A stretch of 64,000 bases of DNA from DASUXY01 sp036377675. GTDB taxonomy: Bacteria; Bacillota; Bacilli; Bacillales; Amphibacillaceae. The DNA lies in contig DASUXY010000057.1 in assembly GCA_036377675.1 (NCBI GenBank), positions 1-64,000 on the forward strand. Direction: 5' to 3'. A program made the position numbers and the translations under genes. The notes below the pieces were generated by a model, which was given only the letters and a program-made list of their open reading frames with translations, searched no databases and was not told the DNA's origin. This document shows positions 17,680-26,292 of this stretch, one piece after another; positions within the stretch are counted from its first letter, which is position 1; each line of letters opens with the position of its first letter.

Positions 17680-19074
17680 ATGGCACGTATAATCAAAGTG
17701 AAAAACCCTGCAACTGGAGAAATTGTTAAGGAAATTCAATCACATACAAAAGAAGAAATTGAACAAGCGCTACAAAAAGGTCACGTCGCCTTTAAAACGT
17801 GGTCAAAAGTAAATGCACATGAACGGTCGCGGTTATTAGCGGATTGGTCAAATTTAATCCAAAAAAACAAACGAGACATCGCTGAAGTAATGACATTAGA
17901 AAATGGCAAGCCAATCCAAGAATCACTAGGTGAAGTCGATTATGCGACAAGTTACATCGATTGGTATGCTGAAGAAGCAAAGCGGATTTACGGACGGACG
18001 ATTCCTGCTTCGACGGAGACGAAACGAATTATTGTGAGTAAACAACCGATCGGACTCGTCGCAGCGATTACGCCGTGGAATTTCCCAGCAGCGATGATGA
18101 CGCGAAAAGCAGCACCTGCTTTAGCCGCGGGCTGTACATTTATTGTAAAACCTGCTGCTGAAACGCCATTAACGACGATGAAATTGGTTGAGCTTGCCCA
18201 CGAAGTCGGCATTCCAGCTGATGTCTTACAATATGTAAACGGTAAAGGAAGCGAAGTCGGTCAGCTTTTTACAAAGAGTAAGCTCGTGCGCAAAATTACA
18301 TTTACAGGTTCAACACCTGTCGGGAAAGTACTGCTTAAAAATAGTGCAGATACAGTGAAAAATGTGACGATGGAGTTAGGAGGGCACGCACCACTCATTA
18401 TTGCTGAGGATGCCGATCTCGATTATGCAGTTGACCAAACGATTGCTTCAAAGTTCCGTAATGCAGGTCAAACGTGTGTCTGTGCGAACCGAATTATCGT
18501 CCATGAAAATGTGAGTGAAACGTTTGCAAACAAATTAACTAAAAAAGTGCAACAGTTAACCGTCGGTAACGGTCTTGAAGAAGAAACGGATATCGGACCA
18601 GTCATTAATGCACCAAGCTATGAAAAAATTGTCGCGCAAATTAAAGATGCCGTGAACAAAGGGGCTGACGTTTTAACCGGAAATAAATACAATGTCAATA
18701 AAGAGAAAGGATATTACTTTGTTTATCCTACTGTTTTAAACGGTGTGAATGAAAACATGGACATTATGCATGAAGAAACATTTGGCCCTGTCGCACCGAT
18801 TACGACATTTAAAAAATTAGAAGAAGCTGTTGACATTGCAAACGATACGCCATATGGTTTAGCAGCGTATATTTTTACGAATGATTATCGCGTCGGAACG
18901 TATTTACATGACCATTTAGACTTTGGAATCGTCGGTTGGAATGACGGTGGTCCGTCTGCGGCTCACGTTCCTTTTGGTGGGATGAAAGAGAGCGGACTCG
19001 GCCGTGAAGGCGGTATAGAGGGTATTGAACCGTATTTAGAAACGAAATATTTATCGATTGGGAACTTATCCTAA
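17680..19074 (+). CDS. gabD: succinate-semialdehyde dehydrogenase
   Basis: A 464-residue aldehyde dehydrogenase of the GabD type. It has ITPWNFPAAMMTRK (near residue 145), the base glutamate in MELGGHAP (near 234) and the nucleophilic cysteine in NAGQTCVCANRI (near 268). The CVC pair resembles the redox-switch cysteines described in succinate-semialdehyde dehydrogenases. It completes GABA degradation to succinate with gabT upstream. The ATG at 17680 has AAAGGGAG at good distance, while the GTG at 17668 overlaps that site. Confidence 0.92.
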   Translation: MARIIKVKNPATGEIVKEIQSHTKEEIEQALQKGHVAFKTWSKVNAHERSRLLADWSNLIQKNKRDIAEVMTLENGKPIQESLGEVDYATSYIDWYAEEAKRIYGRTIPASTETKRIIVSKQPIGLVAAITPWNFPAAMMTRKAAPALAAGCTFIVKPAAETPLTTMKLVELAHEVGIPADVLQYVNGKGSEVGQLFTKSKLVRKITFTGSTPVGKVLLKNSADTVKNVTMELGGHAPLIIAEDADLDYAVDQTIASKFRNAGQTCVCANRIIVHENVSETFANKLTKKVQQLTVGNGLEEETDIGPVINAPSYEKIVAQIKDAVNKGADVLTGNKYNVNKEKGYYFVYPTVLNGVNENMDIMHEETFGPVAPITTFKKLEEAVDIANDTPYGLAAYIFTNDYRVGTYLHDHLDFGIVGWNDGGPSAAHVPFGGMKESGLGREGGIEGIEPYLETKYLSIGNLS

Positions 19075-19141
19075 TCAATGGTTTACAGTATACGGATCGC
19101 TCCTTGATCAATAAAAACAGTATGCAATGGCTGTAATCCAG

Positions 19142-19177
19142 GCTTACGATTTGTTTCGAGATAAACAGATCGTAAGC
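19142..19177 (+). terminator. hairpin after gabD
   Basis: GCTTACGAT pairs with ATCGTAAGC across an 18-base loop, followed by a T-rich but interrupted tail. It is a likely terminator for the gab transcript. Confidence 0.65.
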
Positions 19178-19269
19178 TTTATGATTTTATCGGTTGTATC
19201 AAGGCTCATGAAAATGTTGTAATCTATGTAACTAAATCATTCAAATTTGTGCAAATAAAAAAACAATGA

Positions 19270-19298
19270 TTGACTTTTCAACGTTTATCATGTATCTT
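19270..19298 (+). promoter_or_regulatory. promoter of the second S-box transcript
   Basis: TTGACT at 19270-19275 and TATCTT at 19293-19298 with 17 bp between them, shortly before the riboswitch. A TATAAT-like box at 19302 is an alternative -10. Confidence 0.5.
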
Positions 19299-19319
19299 AG
19301 TTATAATTTAATAGATATA

Positions 19320-19437
19320 ACTTCTTATCAAGAGAGGTGGAGGGATTGGCCCTTTGATACCTCGGCAACAGGCTGCTCTTGTAGTACTGTGCCAAATCCA
19401 ACAGACAAGCCGATTGTCTGAAAGATAGGAAGAGGAA
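19320..19437 (+). promoter_or_regulatory. SAM-I (S-box) riboswitch
   Basis: Canonical S-box blocks in order: TTCTTATCAAGAGAGGTGGAG, GGATTGGCCC, ATACCTCGGCAACAG, GTGCCAAATCCAACAG, and closing CTGAAAGATAGGAAGAGG pairing with the 5' strand. It stands directly before a terminator and an OsmC-family gene. Confidence 0.93.
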
Positions 19438-19450
19438 TCGGATGATTGAC

Positions 19451-19481
19451 AACCTCTTCTGAAAATAGAAGGGGTTTTTTT
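19451..19481 (+). terminator. riboswitch-controlled terminator
   Basis: AACCTCTTCT pairs with AGAAGGGGTT and is followed by seven T. The AAGAGG at the end of the aptamer can compete for the same strand, giving the usual S-box switch. Confidence 0.88.
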
Positions 19482-19583
19482 AAATCCCTTTTATACGAAA
19501 TGGGAGGGATGTATACTCGTTTTATTTTTCCTATTCCGAGTAAACTGGTAAAATTACTACATAATAACAGGAGGACATAATCA

Positions 19584-20033
19584 ATGGCGAAAAAAACCTA
19601 TGTTTCGGAAGTGAAGTGGTCTGGTGAAGGCGTATTATCCGTTGCACATATAAATGGAAAACAAGTCATTATTGATGAACCAAAACAACTAGGGGGTACA
19701 GATCAGGGCCCTAATCCTGTTGAATATGTACTTTCAGCTTTAGGTGGATGTGTAAATGTTTTAGTCGTTTCATTTGCTAAATCATTTGGCGTACAAGTAG
19801 AAGATCTCCAAGTCCATGTGGAAGGGGATTTAGATTCGGATGGATTTCTTGGCAAAAATCCGAATGTACGACCCGGCTATGAAGAAATCCGGTATGTTGT
19901 AGACCTTGAATCTCCCTCACCAGAGGAAAATATTCAAGCGTTATTACATCATGTTGACCAAGTTTGTCCTGTAAAAGACACATTGCAAGGGACAACCGTT
20001 ATTCATGTCAACAAACAAGCTATAAAAAAATAA
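19584..20033 (+). CDS. OsmC family protein under S-box control
   Basis: A 149-residue OsmC/Ohr-fold protein. The two typical cysteines are visible: one in ALGGCVNVL (near residue 55) and one in VDQVCPVKDTL (near 132). Family members reduce organic hydroperoxides or act in thiol and sulfur chemistry. Here a complete SAM riboswitch with terminator controls the gene, so I infer a function in sulfur assimilation or sulfur stress rather than osmotic stress. AGGAGG is well placed. The gene stands alone. Confidence 0.8.
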   Translation: MAKKTYVSEVKWSGEGVLSVAHINGKQVIIDEPKQLGGTDQGPNPVEYVLSALGGCVNVLVVSFAKSFGVQVEDLQVHVEGDLDSDGFLGKNPNVRPGYEEIRYVVDLESPSPEENIQALLHHVDQVCPVKDTLQGTTVIHVNKQAIKK

Positions 20034-20041
20034 TCAACTTT

Positions 20042-20075
20042 ACAAGGTAGCCTTCACAAGGTTACCTTTTGTTTT
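20042..20075 (+). terminator. terminator after the OsmC-family gene
   Basis: AAGGTAGCC faces GGTTACCTTTTG with an interrupted stem, then TTGTTTTATT. Confidence 0.7.
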
Positions 20076-20307
20076 ATTATTTGCGATGGATGGTAGGTTT
20101 ACGTCGTTTTTCCGATTGCTGTGAAGGGTGGAGAGACATGTCGATTCCACAAATAAAAACTCGTATGCTGATGAGGCAAATATTGAACAAAACAAAAGTT
20201 CGTGTATAATTAACATATAAAAATACAACTGAAATAAACGCAAATGAGGGTGTCTATTTGCATGCCGAGGAATGAATTTGTGACGTATCATCATGTGAAA
20301 ACAATCG

Positions 20308-20492
20308 CGTTCGTATAAGGTGTGCAGTTCATAGACTTAAAAGGGAAGTTTGGTGTAAATCCAACACGGTCCCGCCACTGTTATTGGAATGGAGGCTGTA
20401 TAGCCCACTGTGCACATATGTGTATGGGAAGGGACAGCAACCGATATCCATAAGTCAGGAGACCTGCCCGAATCAAGTGCGCCGTTCGTCCT
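20308..20492 (+). promoter_or_regulatory. cobalamin (B12) riboswitch
   Basis: Clear AdoCbl riboswitch blocks are present: AAGGTG near 20317, CTTAAAAGGGAA at 20336-20347, GTGTAAATCCAACACGGTCC, CCGCCACTG, and the B12 box AGTCAGGAGACCTGCC at 20453-20468. It precedes the whole corrinoid salvage operon, with a terminator before the first gene. Confidence 0.95.
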
Positions 20493-20557
20493 ACGAGGAT
20501 AGGGAGGTGTGGTGGAATAGGTTTATGATGAAATCATGTCTTTAACACCATCCCTAA

Positions 20558-20588
20558 AAACATCTCTCATCGTAGAGATGTTTTTTTA
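20558..20588 (+). terminator. B12 riboswitch terminator
   Basis: AACATCTCT pairs with AGAGATGTT, followed by a run of T. It sits between the aptamer and cbiZ. Confidence 0.88.
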
Positions 20589-20683
20589 TTTGTTACGTAT
20601 ACTTACACATGTATATCGTTTGTCAGGTTATATATAAGTAGGAACACTTCAATGAAATAAAGATCTGGAAGGAAGCATGTAAG

Positions 20684-21427
20684 ATGATTGAAGTATATGA
20701 TGTTTCGAGTGGACATGAGCCAACAGCAAATCGAGTGGTTGTCGGAAGCGGAAAACAACTTCAAGGACGACTACAAATTACCGATGACATGATTCACTTT
20801 GAATCGTCGACCCCCTTACAAACCTTGTCTTCAGGGGTAACCGGAGCAGGCTTAGGCTGGTATCAAACGTTTATCAACCGAAGCGTTGGAACAAGTTATC
20901 AAAACGATCATTATAAGCGAGAAATGGCCTCCTATTTAATAAAACATGGCTTTCATCCACGGAAAACGGTTGGCATGATGACAGCTGTTTACCTTAAAAA
21001 TGTATCCTATGAATATATAGAAGGTGACCGTTGTGCGGTTTTTGTCGTTGTAACGGCAGGTGTCAGCAATGCGGTCGATGCTGCTCATGGGGATAAACAT
21101 ATATTTACACGTACACCTGGAACGATTAACACATGGGTCTTCGTCGATGGTCAACTAGCTCCAGAAGCCTTTATTCAATGTATCGTAACCGCTACAGAAG
21201 CAAAGACAAAAGCCCTTCGCGAAGCATATGTTATGGATCACGTTACGAAGACACTTGCTACTGGAACTTCAACGGATAGTATTTTAATTGCTTCTACTGA
21301 AAAAGGACAGAGGCTTGACTTCGGGGGTCCCATCTCTCCATTAGGTCAACTCGTCGGCAAAGGGGTCTTTAATTGTACACAACAGGCTCTTGACAATTAT
21401 TTCGATAAGGAAAACAGCTCATGGTGA
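20684..21427 (+). CDS. cbiZ: adenosylcobinamide amidohydrolase CbiZ
   Basis: A 247-residue protein of the CbiZ family, with blocks SSGVTGAGLGWYQTFINR (near residue 51), VVTAGVSNAVDAA (near 125) and GTINTWVFVDGQL (near 146). CbiZ removes the aminopropanol side chain of adenosylcobinamide to give adenosylcobyric acid, which CbiB then re-attaches to the correct linker. This is the salvage route of bacteria that cannot make the corrin ring. It is the first gene of the operon and overlaps cbiB by seven bases. Confidence 0.9.
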   Translation: MIEVYDVSSGHEPTANRVVVGSGKQLQGRLQITDDMIHFESSTPLQTLSSGVTGAGLGWYQTFINRSVGTSYQNDHYKREMASYLIKHGFHPRKTVGMMTAVYLKNVSYEYIEGDRCAVFVVVTAGVSNAVDAAHGDKHIFTRTPGTINTWVFVDGQLAPEAFIQCIVTATEAKTKALREAYVMDHVTKTLATGTSTDSILIASTEKGQRLDFGGPISPLGQLVGKGVFNCTQQALDNYFDKENSSW

Positions 21428-22383
21428 ATCATTTGCTAGCCATCTGTTTAGCATATGTCACCGATTTGATCATCGGTGATCCGAAAAGTTGGCCACATCC
21501 GGTGAGATGGATGGGGACGCTGATTTCATTTTTAAAAGCACGCTGTAATCGAGGGAAATACCGCAAACAAAAAGGATTCATGATGCTGTTATTCGTCATT
21601 ATTATTGTGGCTCTGATTGCCTGTTTGTTAACGATCGTCAGCTACGCAGTACATCCACTAGTGGGGATCACCGTGGAAGCGCTACTCATTTTTACAACTA
21701 TTTCGCAAAAAAGCTTGAAAGAAGCAGCTCTTGAAGTCTCTCGACCCTTGAAGGAAAATAACCTTCCAAAAGCGAGACATAAACTTTCGCAAATTGTCGG
21801 TCGTGATACAGAAACACTTTCCGAACAAGAAGTGATTAGAGGAACGGTGGAAACGGTTGCAGAAAATACAAGTGATGGAATTACTGCACCTTTATTTTGG
21901 AGTGTGATAGGTGGAGCCCCTTTAGCGCTTGTTTATCGAGCAGTGAACACGTGCGATTCCATGGTCGGTTATAAAAATGAACCGTATACAGAGTTCGGCT
22001 GGGCGTCCGCTCGACTTGATGATGTATTAAACTGGCCTGTCGCTCGCTTAACAGCTTTTGTTACGATGGTTGTGATGAAGCCTCGGGAAACGACATTTAA
22101 ACGTGCATTAACAATATTAGTCCGTGATGCGAAAAAACATAACAGCCCGAATAGTGGCTGGGGAGAAGCATCGGTTGCCGCTTTACTTGGCATCCAACTT
22201 GGGGGAATCAACTATTATCAAGGAAAAAAATCAGTTGCTCCGTACATGGGAAAACCGTATCGTCGAATGCAAACTGACGATATCGACCGAACCATTGTGC
22301 TGATGCAACGAACTGCCTTGTTATTTGTAATCATGTTAATGATCGGAGGAATGCTTTTTGAACTGGCCATTGCACGGTTCTAA
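21421..22383 (+). CDS. cbiB: adenosylcobinamide-phosphate synthase CbiB
   Basis: A 320-residue membrane enzyme of the CbiB/CobD family with several hydrophobic segments. Family blocks are IGDPKSWPHPVRWMG at the N-terminus, GTVETVAENTSDGITAPLFW (near residue 141), RAVNTCDSMVGYKNEPY (near 173) and SPNSGWGEASVAALLG (near 241). It joins aminopropanol phosphate to cobyric acid made by CbiZ. Its start overlaps the cbiZ stop and its end overlaps the cobD start, so translation is coupled. Confidence 0.93.
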   Translation: MVNHLLAICLAYVTDLIIGDPKSWPHPVRWMGTLISFLKARCNRGKYRKQKGFMMLLFVIIIVALIACLLTIVSYAVHPLVGITVEALLIFTTISQKSLKEAALEVSRPLKENNLPKARHKLSQIVGRDTETLSEQEVIRGTVETVAENTSDGITAPLFWSVIGGAPLALVYRAVNTCDSMVGYKNEPYTEFGWASARLDDVLNWPVARLTAFVTMVVMKPRETTFKRALTILVRDAKKHNSPNSGWGEASVAALLGIQLGGINYYQGKKSVAPYMGKPYRRMQTDDIDRTIVLMQRTALLFVIMLMIGGMLFELAIARF

Positions 22384-23434
22384 TCCACAATATATTTATC
22401 AGTTTCTCAACATACCGATGCCGGATGAAATCATCGATTTTAGTGTCAATTTGAATCCGTTAGGCCCCCCTTCACGCATTAAAGAGAAGTGGTCGGATTG
22501 GCTACCTCTCATTGAAGATTATCCGGACCCTCATGGAAGTGCATTAGTTGAACGGATTTCGCATCAAGAAGGGTTGACAAACGAACAAGTTATTCTTGGA
22601 AATGGTGGAGCGGACATCATTCGTTTACTCGCCAACGTGTTTAGCGGGAAACGTGTCCTACTGATTCAACCAACTTTCGCGGAATATGAACAAATGTGCC
22701 GTGCTTATGGATGTCATATTTCCCATTTTGTTCTGTCAGAAGGAGAATGGCACATATTACTTGAGGCGCTTATACCGAAGCTTGCCGAGCACGATGTCGT
22801 TTTTCTTTGTCATCCAAATAATCCAACAGGAATCGTATATCCAAAATCACGACTATTGGAAATCATCAAGGCATGTCAAATGTACAATTGTTATCTCGTG
22901 GTAGACGAAGCGTTTTATGATTTTGCGGAAGATGGCTCGACACTCGCTCCGATTGTCAATGATGTTGAGCATGTCATCATTATTCGCTCGTTAACTAAAA
23001 TGTTTTCGTTAGCTGGCTTGAGATTGGGATATGGAATCGCTCATCCACAGATGATTAAAAAGTTGAAAAATTTACAAGCTCATTGGAATGTGAATGCCCT
23101 GGCATTAGCAGCCGGAGAAGAGTGCTTTCAAGGGGATGAATACGAAGCAGAAACACGTGCTTTTATTACGAGGGAACGCAAACGAGTATTAGCCACATTA
23201 CGTTCAGCGGGATGGCTCACATCGAACAGTCAAGTGAACTTTTATATTTTACGTGATCCCGAACTGAATGATCAACTCCCGTTATTCAAACATTTACTAC
23301 GATGTGGACTCGTGCCTCGTCATACAGTTAATTACCGTGGGTTAAATGGTCGCTGGATGCGGTTTGCGATTCGTCAAAAAGAAGAGAACGACTTGCTGTT
23401 GGAGGGGTTGTCTGCATGGAAAAACAATCGTTAA
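22358..23434 (+). CDS. cobD: threonine-phosphate decarboxylase CobD
   Basis: A 358-residue fold-type I PLP enzyme. It has LNPLGPPSRI near the start, GNGGADIIRLLA (near residue 80), HPNNPTGIV (near 150), VVDEAFYDF (near 183) and the Schiff-base lysine in RSLTKMFSLAGLRLGY (near 213). It decarboxylates threonine phosphate to aminopropanol phosphate, the substrate of CbiB. Translation starts at a TTG with GGAGGA seven bases upstream, inside the end of cbiB. Confidence 0.88.
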   Translation: MNWPLHGSNPQYIYQFLNIPMPDEIIDFSVNLNPLGPPSRIKEKWSDWLPLIEDYPDPHGSALVERISHQEGLTNEQVILGNGGADIIRLLANVFSGKRVLLIQPTFAEYEQMCRAYGCHISHFVLSEGEWHILLEALIPKLAEHDVVFLCHPNNPTGIVYPKSRLLEIIKACQMYNCYLVVDEAFYDFAEDGSTLAPIVNDVEHVIIIRSLTKMFSLAGLRLGYGIAHPQMIKKLKNLQAHWNVNALALAAGEECFQGDEYEAETRAFITRERKRVLATLRSAGWLTSNSQVNFYILRDPELNDQLPLFKHLLRCGLVPRHTVNYRGLNGRWMRFAIRQKEENDLLLEGLSAWKNNR

Positions 23435-24012
23435 TTTTTATAACCGGTGGAGCGAGAAGTGGAAAAAGTTCGTTCGCTGAACAGTATGCAGCTAAGATTG
23501 CAATAGCAAATCGCCGTAAACTATACTATTTAGCTACTTCCAAGATGACCGATGATGAGATGCAAGCAAGAATCGAACGTCATCAACGAGACCGTCGTCA
23601 AAGTGGTTATGATTGGGAAACCGTCGAATGCTCGCGTGCTTTACATGAAGCTGTCGATTTTTTTCAACACGGAAGTGTCATCTTGTTGGATTGTTTAACC
23701 GTGCTTTTAGCGAACGAATTATTTACCTCTGAAAAAGAGAATAAAGACTCCATTACTCAGGAGCTGGAAGAAACACTTTTTCACAACATTTTGCATGGGA
23801 TTGATTCGGTATTCACTCGTGCTCACACATTATTCATCGTCTCGAACGAAATTGTTTATGAATATGTAAAAGATCATTCACTCACGCAAACGTACAGTAA
23901 ATTACTTGGTATGTTACATCAAGAAATTGTTCGACAGGCAGATCAAGCATATGTCGTTGAAGCAGGAATCCCGATATTGATGAAGGAGGGGGATGTATGC
24001 ACGGAATCATGA
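23416..24012 (+). CDS. cobU: adenosylcobinamide kinase / guanylyltransferase CobU
   Basis: A 198-residue P-loop protein with Walker A GGARSGKSSFAE (residues 11-22), RIERHQRDRR containing the family's guanylylated histidine (near residue 54), and VILLDCLTVLLANE (near 92). It phosphorylates adenosylcobinamide and transfers GMP to give adenosylcobinamide-GDP. The C-terminal GIVP-type block of the family is degenerate here but intact in the short CobU-like protein later in the operon. It overlaps both neighbours. Confidence 0.87.
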   Translation: MEKQSLIFITGGARSGKSSFAEQYAAKIAIANRRKLYYLATSKMTDDEMQARIERHQRDRRQSGYDWETVECSRALHEAVDFFQHGSVILLDCLTVLLANELFTSEKENKDSITQELEETLFHNILHGIDSVFTRAHTLFIVSNEIVYEYVKDHSLTQTYSKLLGMLHQEIVRQADQAYVVEAGIPILMKEGDVCTES

Positions 24013-24863
24013 TTCAAGGGACAGCATCCGATGTCGGAAAAAGCTTACTTGCGACAGCTTTGTGTCGCTTGCTCGTAAATGAAGGATACCGGGTCGCTCC
24101 ATTTAAGTCACAAAATATGTCCAACTATACATTTACAACAGCCGATGGAAAAGAAATCTCAAACGCTCAAGCTACGCAAGCTAAAGCTGCAAAAGAAAAA
24201 CCGACCGTATGGATGAATCCAATCCTTTTAAAACCAGGTGGTGAGTTACAGTCCGAGCTCGTCCTTCTTGGTGAGCGCACAGACCTCGTCACGGGAAAAT
24301 CTTACCGGGATGATTTTTATGAACAAGGTTTAGAGGCGATTAAACAGTCATTAGCTCACTTAGATCAACATTATGATGTCATCGTGATGGAAGGTGCTGG
24401 AAGTCCAGTTGAGTTAAACTTGAAAGATAAAGAGCTTGTCAATATGAAGGTAGCGGAGTTAGCTGATGTTCCGGTCGTATTGGTTGCTGATATTGATCGG
24501 GGGGGCGTCTTTGCGAGCATTATCGGAACACTGGAGTTGTTATCGCGAGATGAACGTAATCGAGTCCAAGGAATAATCGTTAACAAATTTCGTGGCGATT
24601 TATCGATGTTTACGGATGGCATTCGTTGGATTGAAGAAAAGACAGGTGTACCGGTACTCGGAGTGATTCCTTTCTTTACGCATCAGATTGAAGCAGAGGA
24701 CTCATTATCGACAGACAATTCCACACGATTAAAGGCGTCCGCTGCATCCGACATGTATTCATCTACAGAAGACGAACCATATGAAGAAGTCGCACGGCAC
24801 GTTAAAAAACATCTTGATTGGGTGCAAGTAAAAAACATCATTCATCGGTGGAACCAGTTATGA
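23997..24863 (+). CDS. cobQ: cobyric acid synthase CobQ lacking the glutaminase domain
   Basis: A 288-residue protein, whereas CobQ is normally about 500. The N-terminal ATP-binding domain is complete: GTASDVGKSLLATALCR, FKSQNMSNYTFTTADGKEI, VMEGAGSPVELNLKDKELVNMK and VADIDRGGVFASIIGT. After EAEDSLSTDN (near residue 240), where the roughly 200-residue glutamine amidotransferase domain should begin, the sequence passes straight into a normal CobQ C-terminal tail (PYEEVARHVKKHLDWVQVKNII). The frame is open, so this looks like an in-frame domain loss. CobQ amidation is not needed when cobinamide is salvaged through CbiZ and CbiB. The gene may be decaying or may use ammonia or have another role. 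Confidence 0.85.
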   Translation: MHGIMIQGTASDVGKSLLATALCRLLVNEGYRVAPFKSQNMSNYTFTTADGKEISNAQATQAKAAKEKPTVWMNPILLKPGGELQSELVLLGERTDLVTGKSYRDDFYEQGLEAIKQSLAHLDQHYDVIVMEGAGSPVELNLKDKELVNMKVAELADVPVVLVADIDRGGVFASIIGTLELLSRDERNRVQGIIVNKFRGDLSMFTDGIRWIEEKTGVPVLGVIPFFTHQIEAEDSLSTDNSTRLKASAASDMYSSTEDEPYEEVARHVKKHLDWVQVKNIIHRWNQL

Positions 24864-25654
24864 AATCATACATATACGGAATGATCATCAGCTTTCAGTT
24901 TTTTACTGTGATTCCGATTCAAAAGGAAGTACCGATGACCAGTCAAAACATCGAACGTGCCATTCGGACATTTCCTATTTTTGGTGGTCTGCTCGGTCTG
25001 ATCGTTTCGGGAGTTGCTTTCATAGCTATGGAGTGGACGCCTTTGTCTCCACTAGCGATTGCTTTTTTGCTTTGGGTGTTACCGATTGTGCTAACTGGAG
25101 GAATTCATTTAGATGGATGGATTGATACGAGTGATGCTTTTTTCTCTTATCGCGATCTTTCCAAACGACTGGAAATTATGACAGATCCCCGGATAGGTGC
25201 ATTTGGGATCATTAGTATCATCGTGTTGTTAGCAGCTAAATTTCTGTTTGTTTATGAAACGGTACTTCATGCCGAATGGTTTACGCTGATTGTCATCAGT
25301 ATGATTCCATTGATCAGCCGGATGATGATGGGAATGATGTTAGTCGTTATGCCCGCTGCAAAACAAGAGGGGCTCGGATATACGATACGAAATGCATGTC
25401 AACCACAAACATTGCTCTATCATTTCATCTATATTATTTTACTTATCATCGGTTTATGGGTATGGAATGGACAAGTTGCTTTCATGGTGTTCATCATGTT
25501 TGTAAGTATGTTGTTTATATTTTTATACGTGCGTATCAAAGTGCCGAAATGGTTTGGTGGGATCACTGGAGATGTGGTCGGGGCATCGGGCCAAGGACTG
25601 GAGGTTATGTTATGGATGATCACGTGGTTATTACATTATTACGTCATGGGCTGA
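24860..25654 (+). CDS. cobS: adenosylcobinamide-GDP ribazoletransferase CobS
   Basis: A 264-residue membrane protein of the CobS family, with SFQFFTVIPI at the N-terminus, the metal-binding GGIHLDGWIDTSDAFFSY block (near residue 79) and EIMTDPRIGAFG (near 105). It joins alpha-ribazole or its phosphate to adenosylcobinamide-GDP, the last assembly step of cobalamin. The ATG at 24860 overlaps the cobQ stop as ATGA; in-frame codons upstream are not family-like. Confidence 0.93.
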   Translation: MKSYIYGMIISFQFFTVIPIQKEVPMTSQNIERAIRTFPIFGGLLGLIVSGVAFIAMEWTPLSPLAIAFLLWVLPIVLTGGIHLDGWIDTSDAFFSYRDLSKRLEIMTDPRIGAFGIISIIVLLAAKFLFVYETVLHAEWFTLIVISMIPLISRMMMGMMLVVMPAAKQEGLGYTIRNACQPQTLLYHFIYIILLIIGLWVWNGQVAFMVFIMFVSMLFIFLYVRIKVPKWFGGITGDVVGASGQGLEVMLWMITWLLHYYVMG

Positions 25655-26292
25655 CTTTGGAAAATGAACGTTCCGCCTATATTGGCTGGACCGATTCCTC
25701 GCTCAGTGAACAGGGACGCACCATCTTACAAAAGGTGAAGAAACAATGGGAGAGCTGTCACCCGTTGGATGGAAATACGTTTACGTTTTTATGCAAAACA
25801 TTGATTCAACCAGAACACGTCTTTTCCAGCGATTTGCAACGCTGTCTCGAAACGGCTACGATTCTCTTTCCAACCTATCCGATTCAAACAAGCGCCGAAT
25901 TACGAGAGATGAACTTTGGAGCGTGGGAAGGAAAGACGTATTCGGAGCTAAAAGACATCCCGACATATCGAGAGTGGCTCGATCATCCACTGACGAAACG
26001 GCCTGATCGTGGTGAATCATTTCAACAATTTTCTGAGCGCATTGAAAGTGGCTTTTCCAAGATAAAGCAACAAATAATAGCTTCGGCTAGCCGGTCAGCC
26101 GTCATCGTTACACATGGTGGGGTCATTCGCTATTTATTAACAACATATACGTCATCCGCTAAACACTTTTTCGACTGGGATGTACCACATGGAGGTGGCT
26201 ATCAACTCATTTGGTCGATGGAAAGTTTGAGGAGGGGTGAAACATGCATGTCGTTACAGGAGGTGCCTTCAATGGCAAAGCGAAATGGGTAA
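25612..26292 (+). CDS. cobC: alpha-ribazole phosphatase CobC-like
   Basis: A 226-residue histidine phosphatase with LRHGLTLENE (the catalytic histidine) near the start, SSDLQRCLETA, REMNFGAWEGKTYSEL and VTHGGVIRYLL near residue 165. It is expected to remove the phosphate from alpha-ribazole phosphate or cobalamin phosphate. The ATG at 25612 has GGAGG eight bases before it and overlaps cobS by 43 bases. The frame extends further upstream but that part lies antiparallel to nothing conserved and inside cobS. Confidence 0.85.
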   Translation: MDDHVVITLLRHGLTLENERSAYIGWTDSSLSEQGRTILQKVKKQWESCHPLDGNTFTFLCKTLIQPEHVFSSDLQRCLETATILFPTYPIQTSAELREMNFGAWEGKTYSELKDIPTYREWLDHPLTKRPDRGESFQQFSERIESGFSKIKQQIIASASRSAVIVTHGGVIRYLLTTYTSSAKHFFDWDVPHGGGYQLIWSMESLRRGETCMSLQEVPSMAKRNG

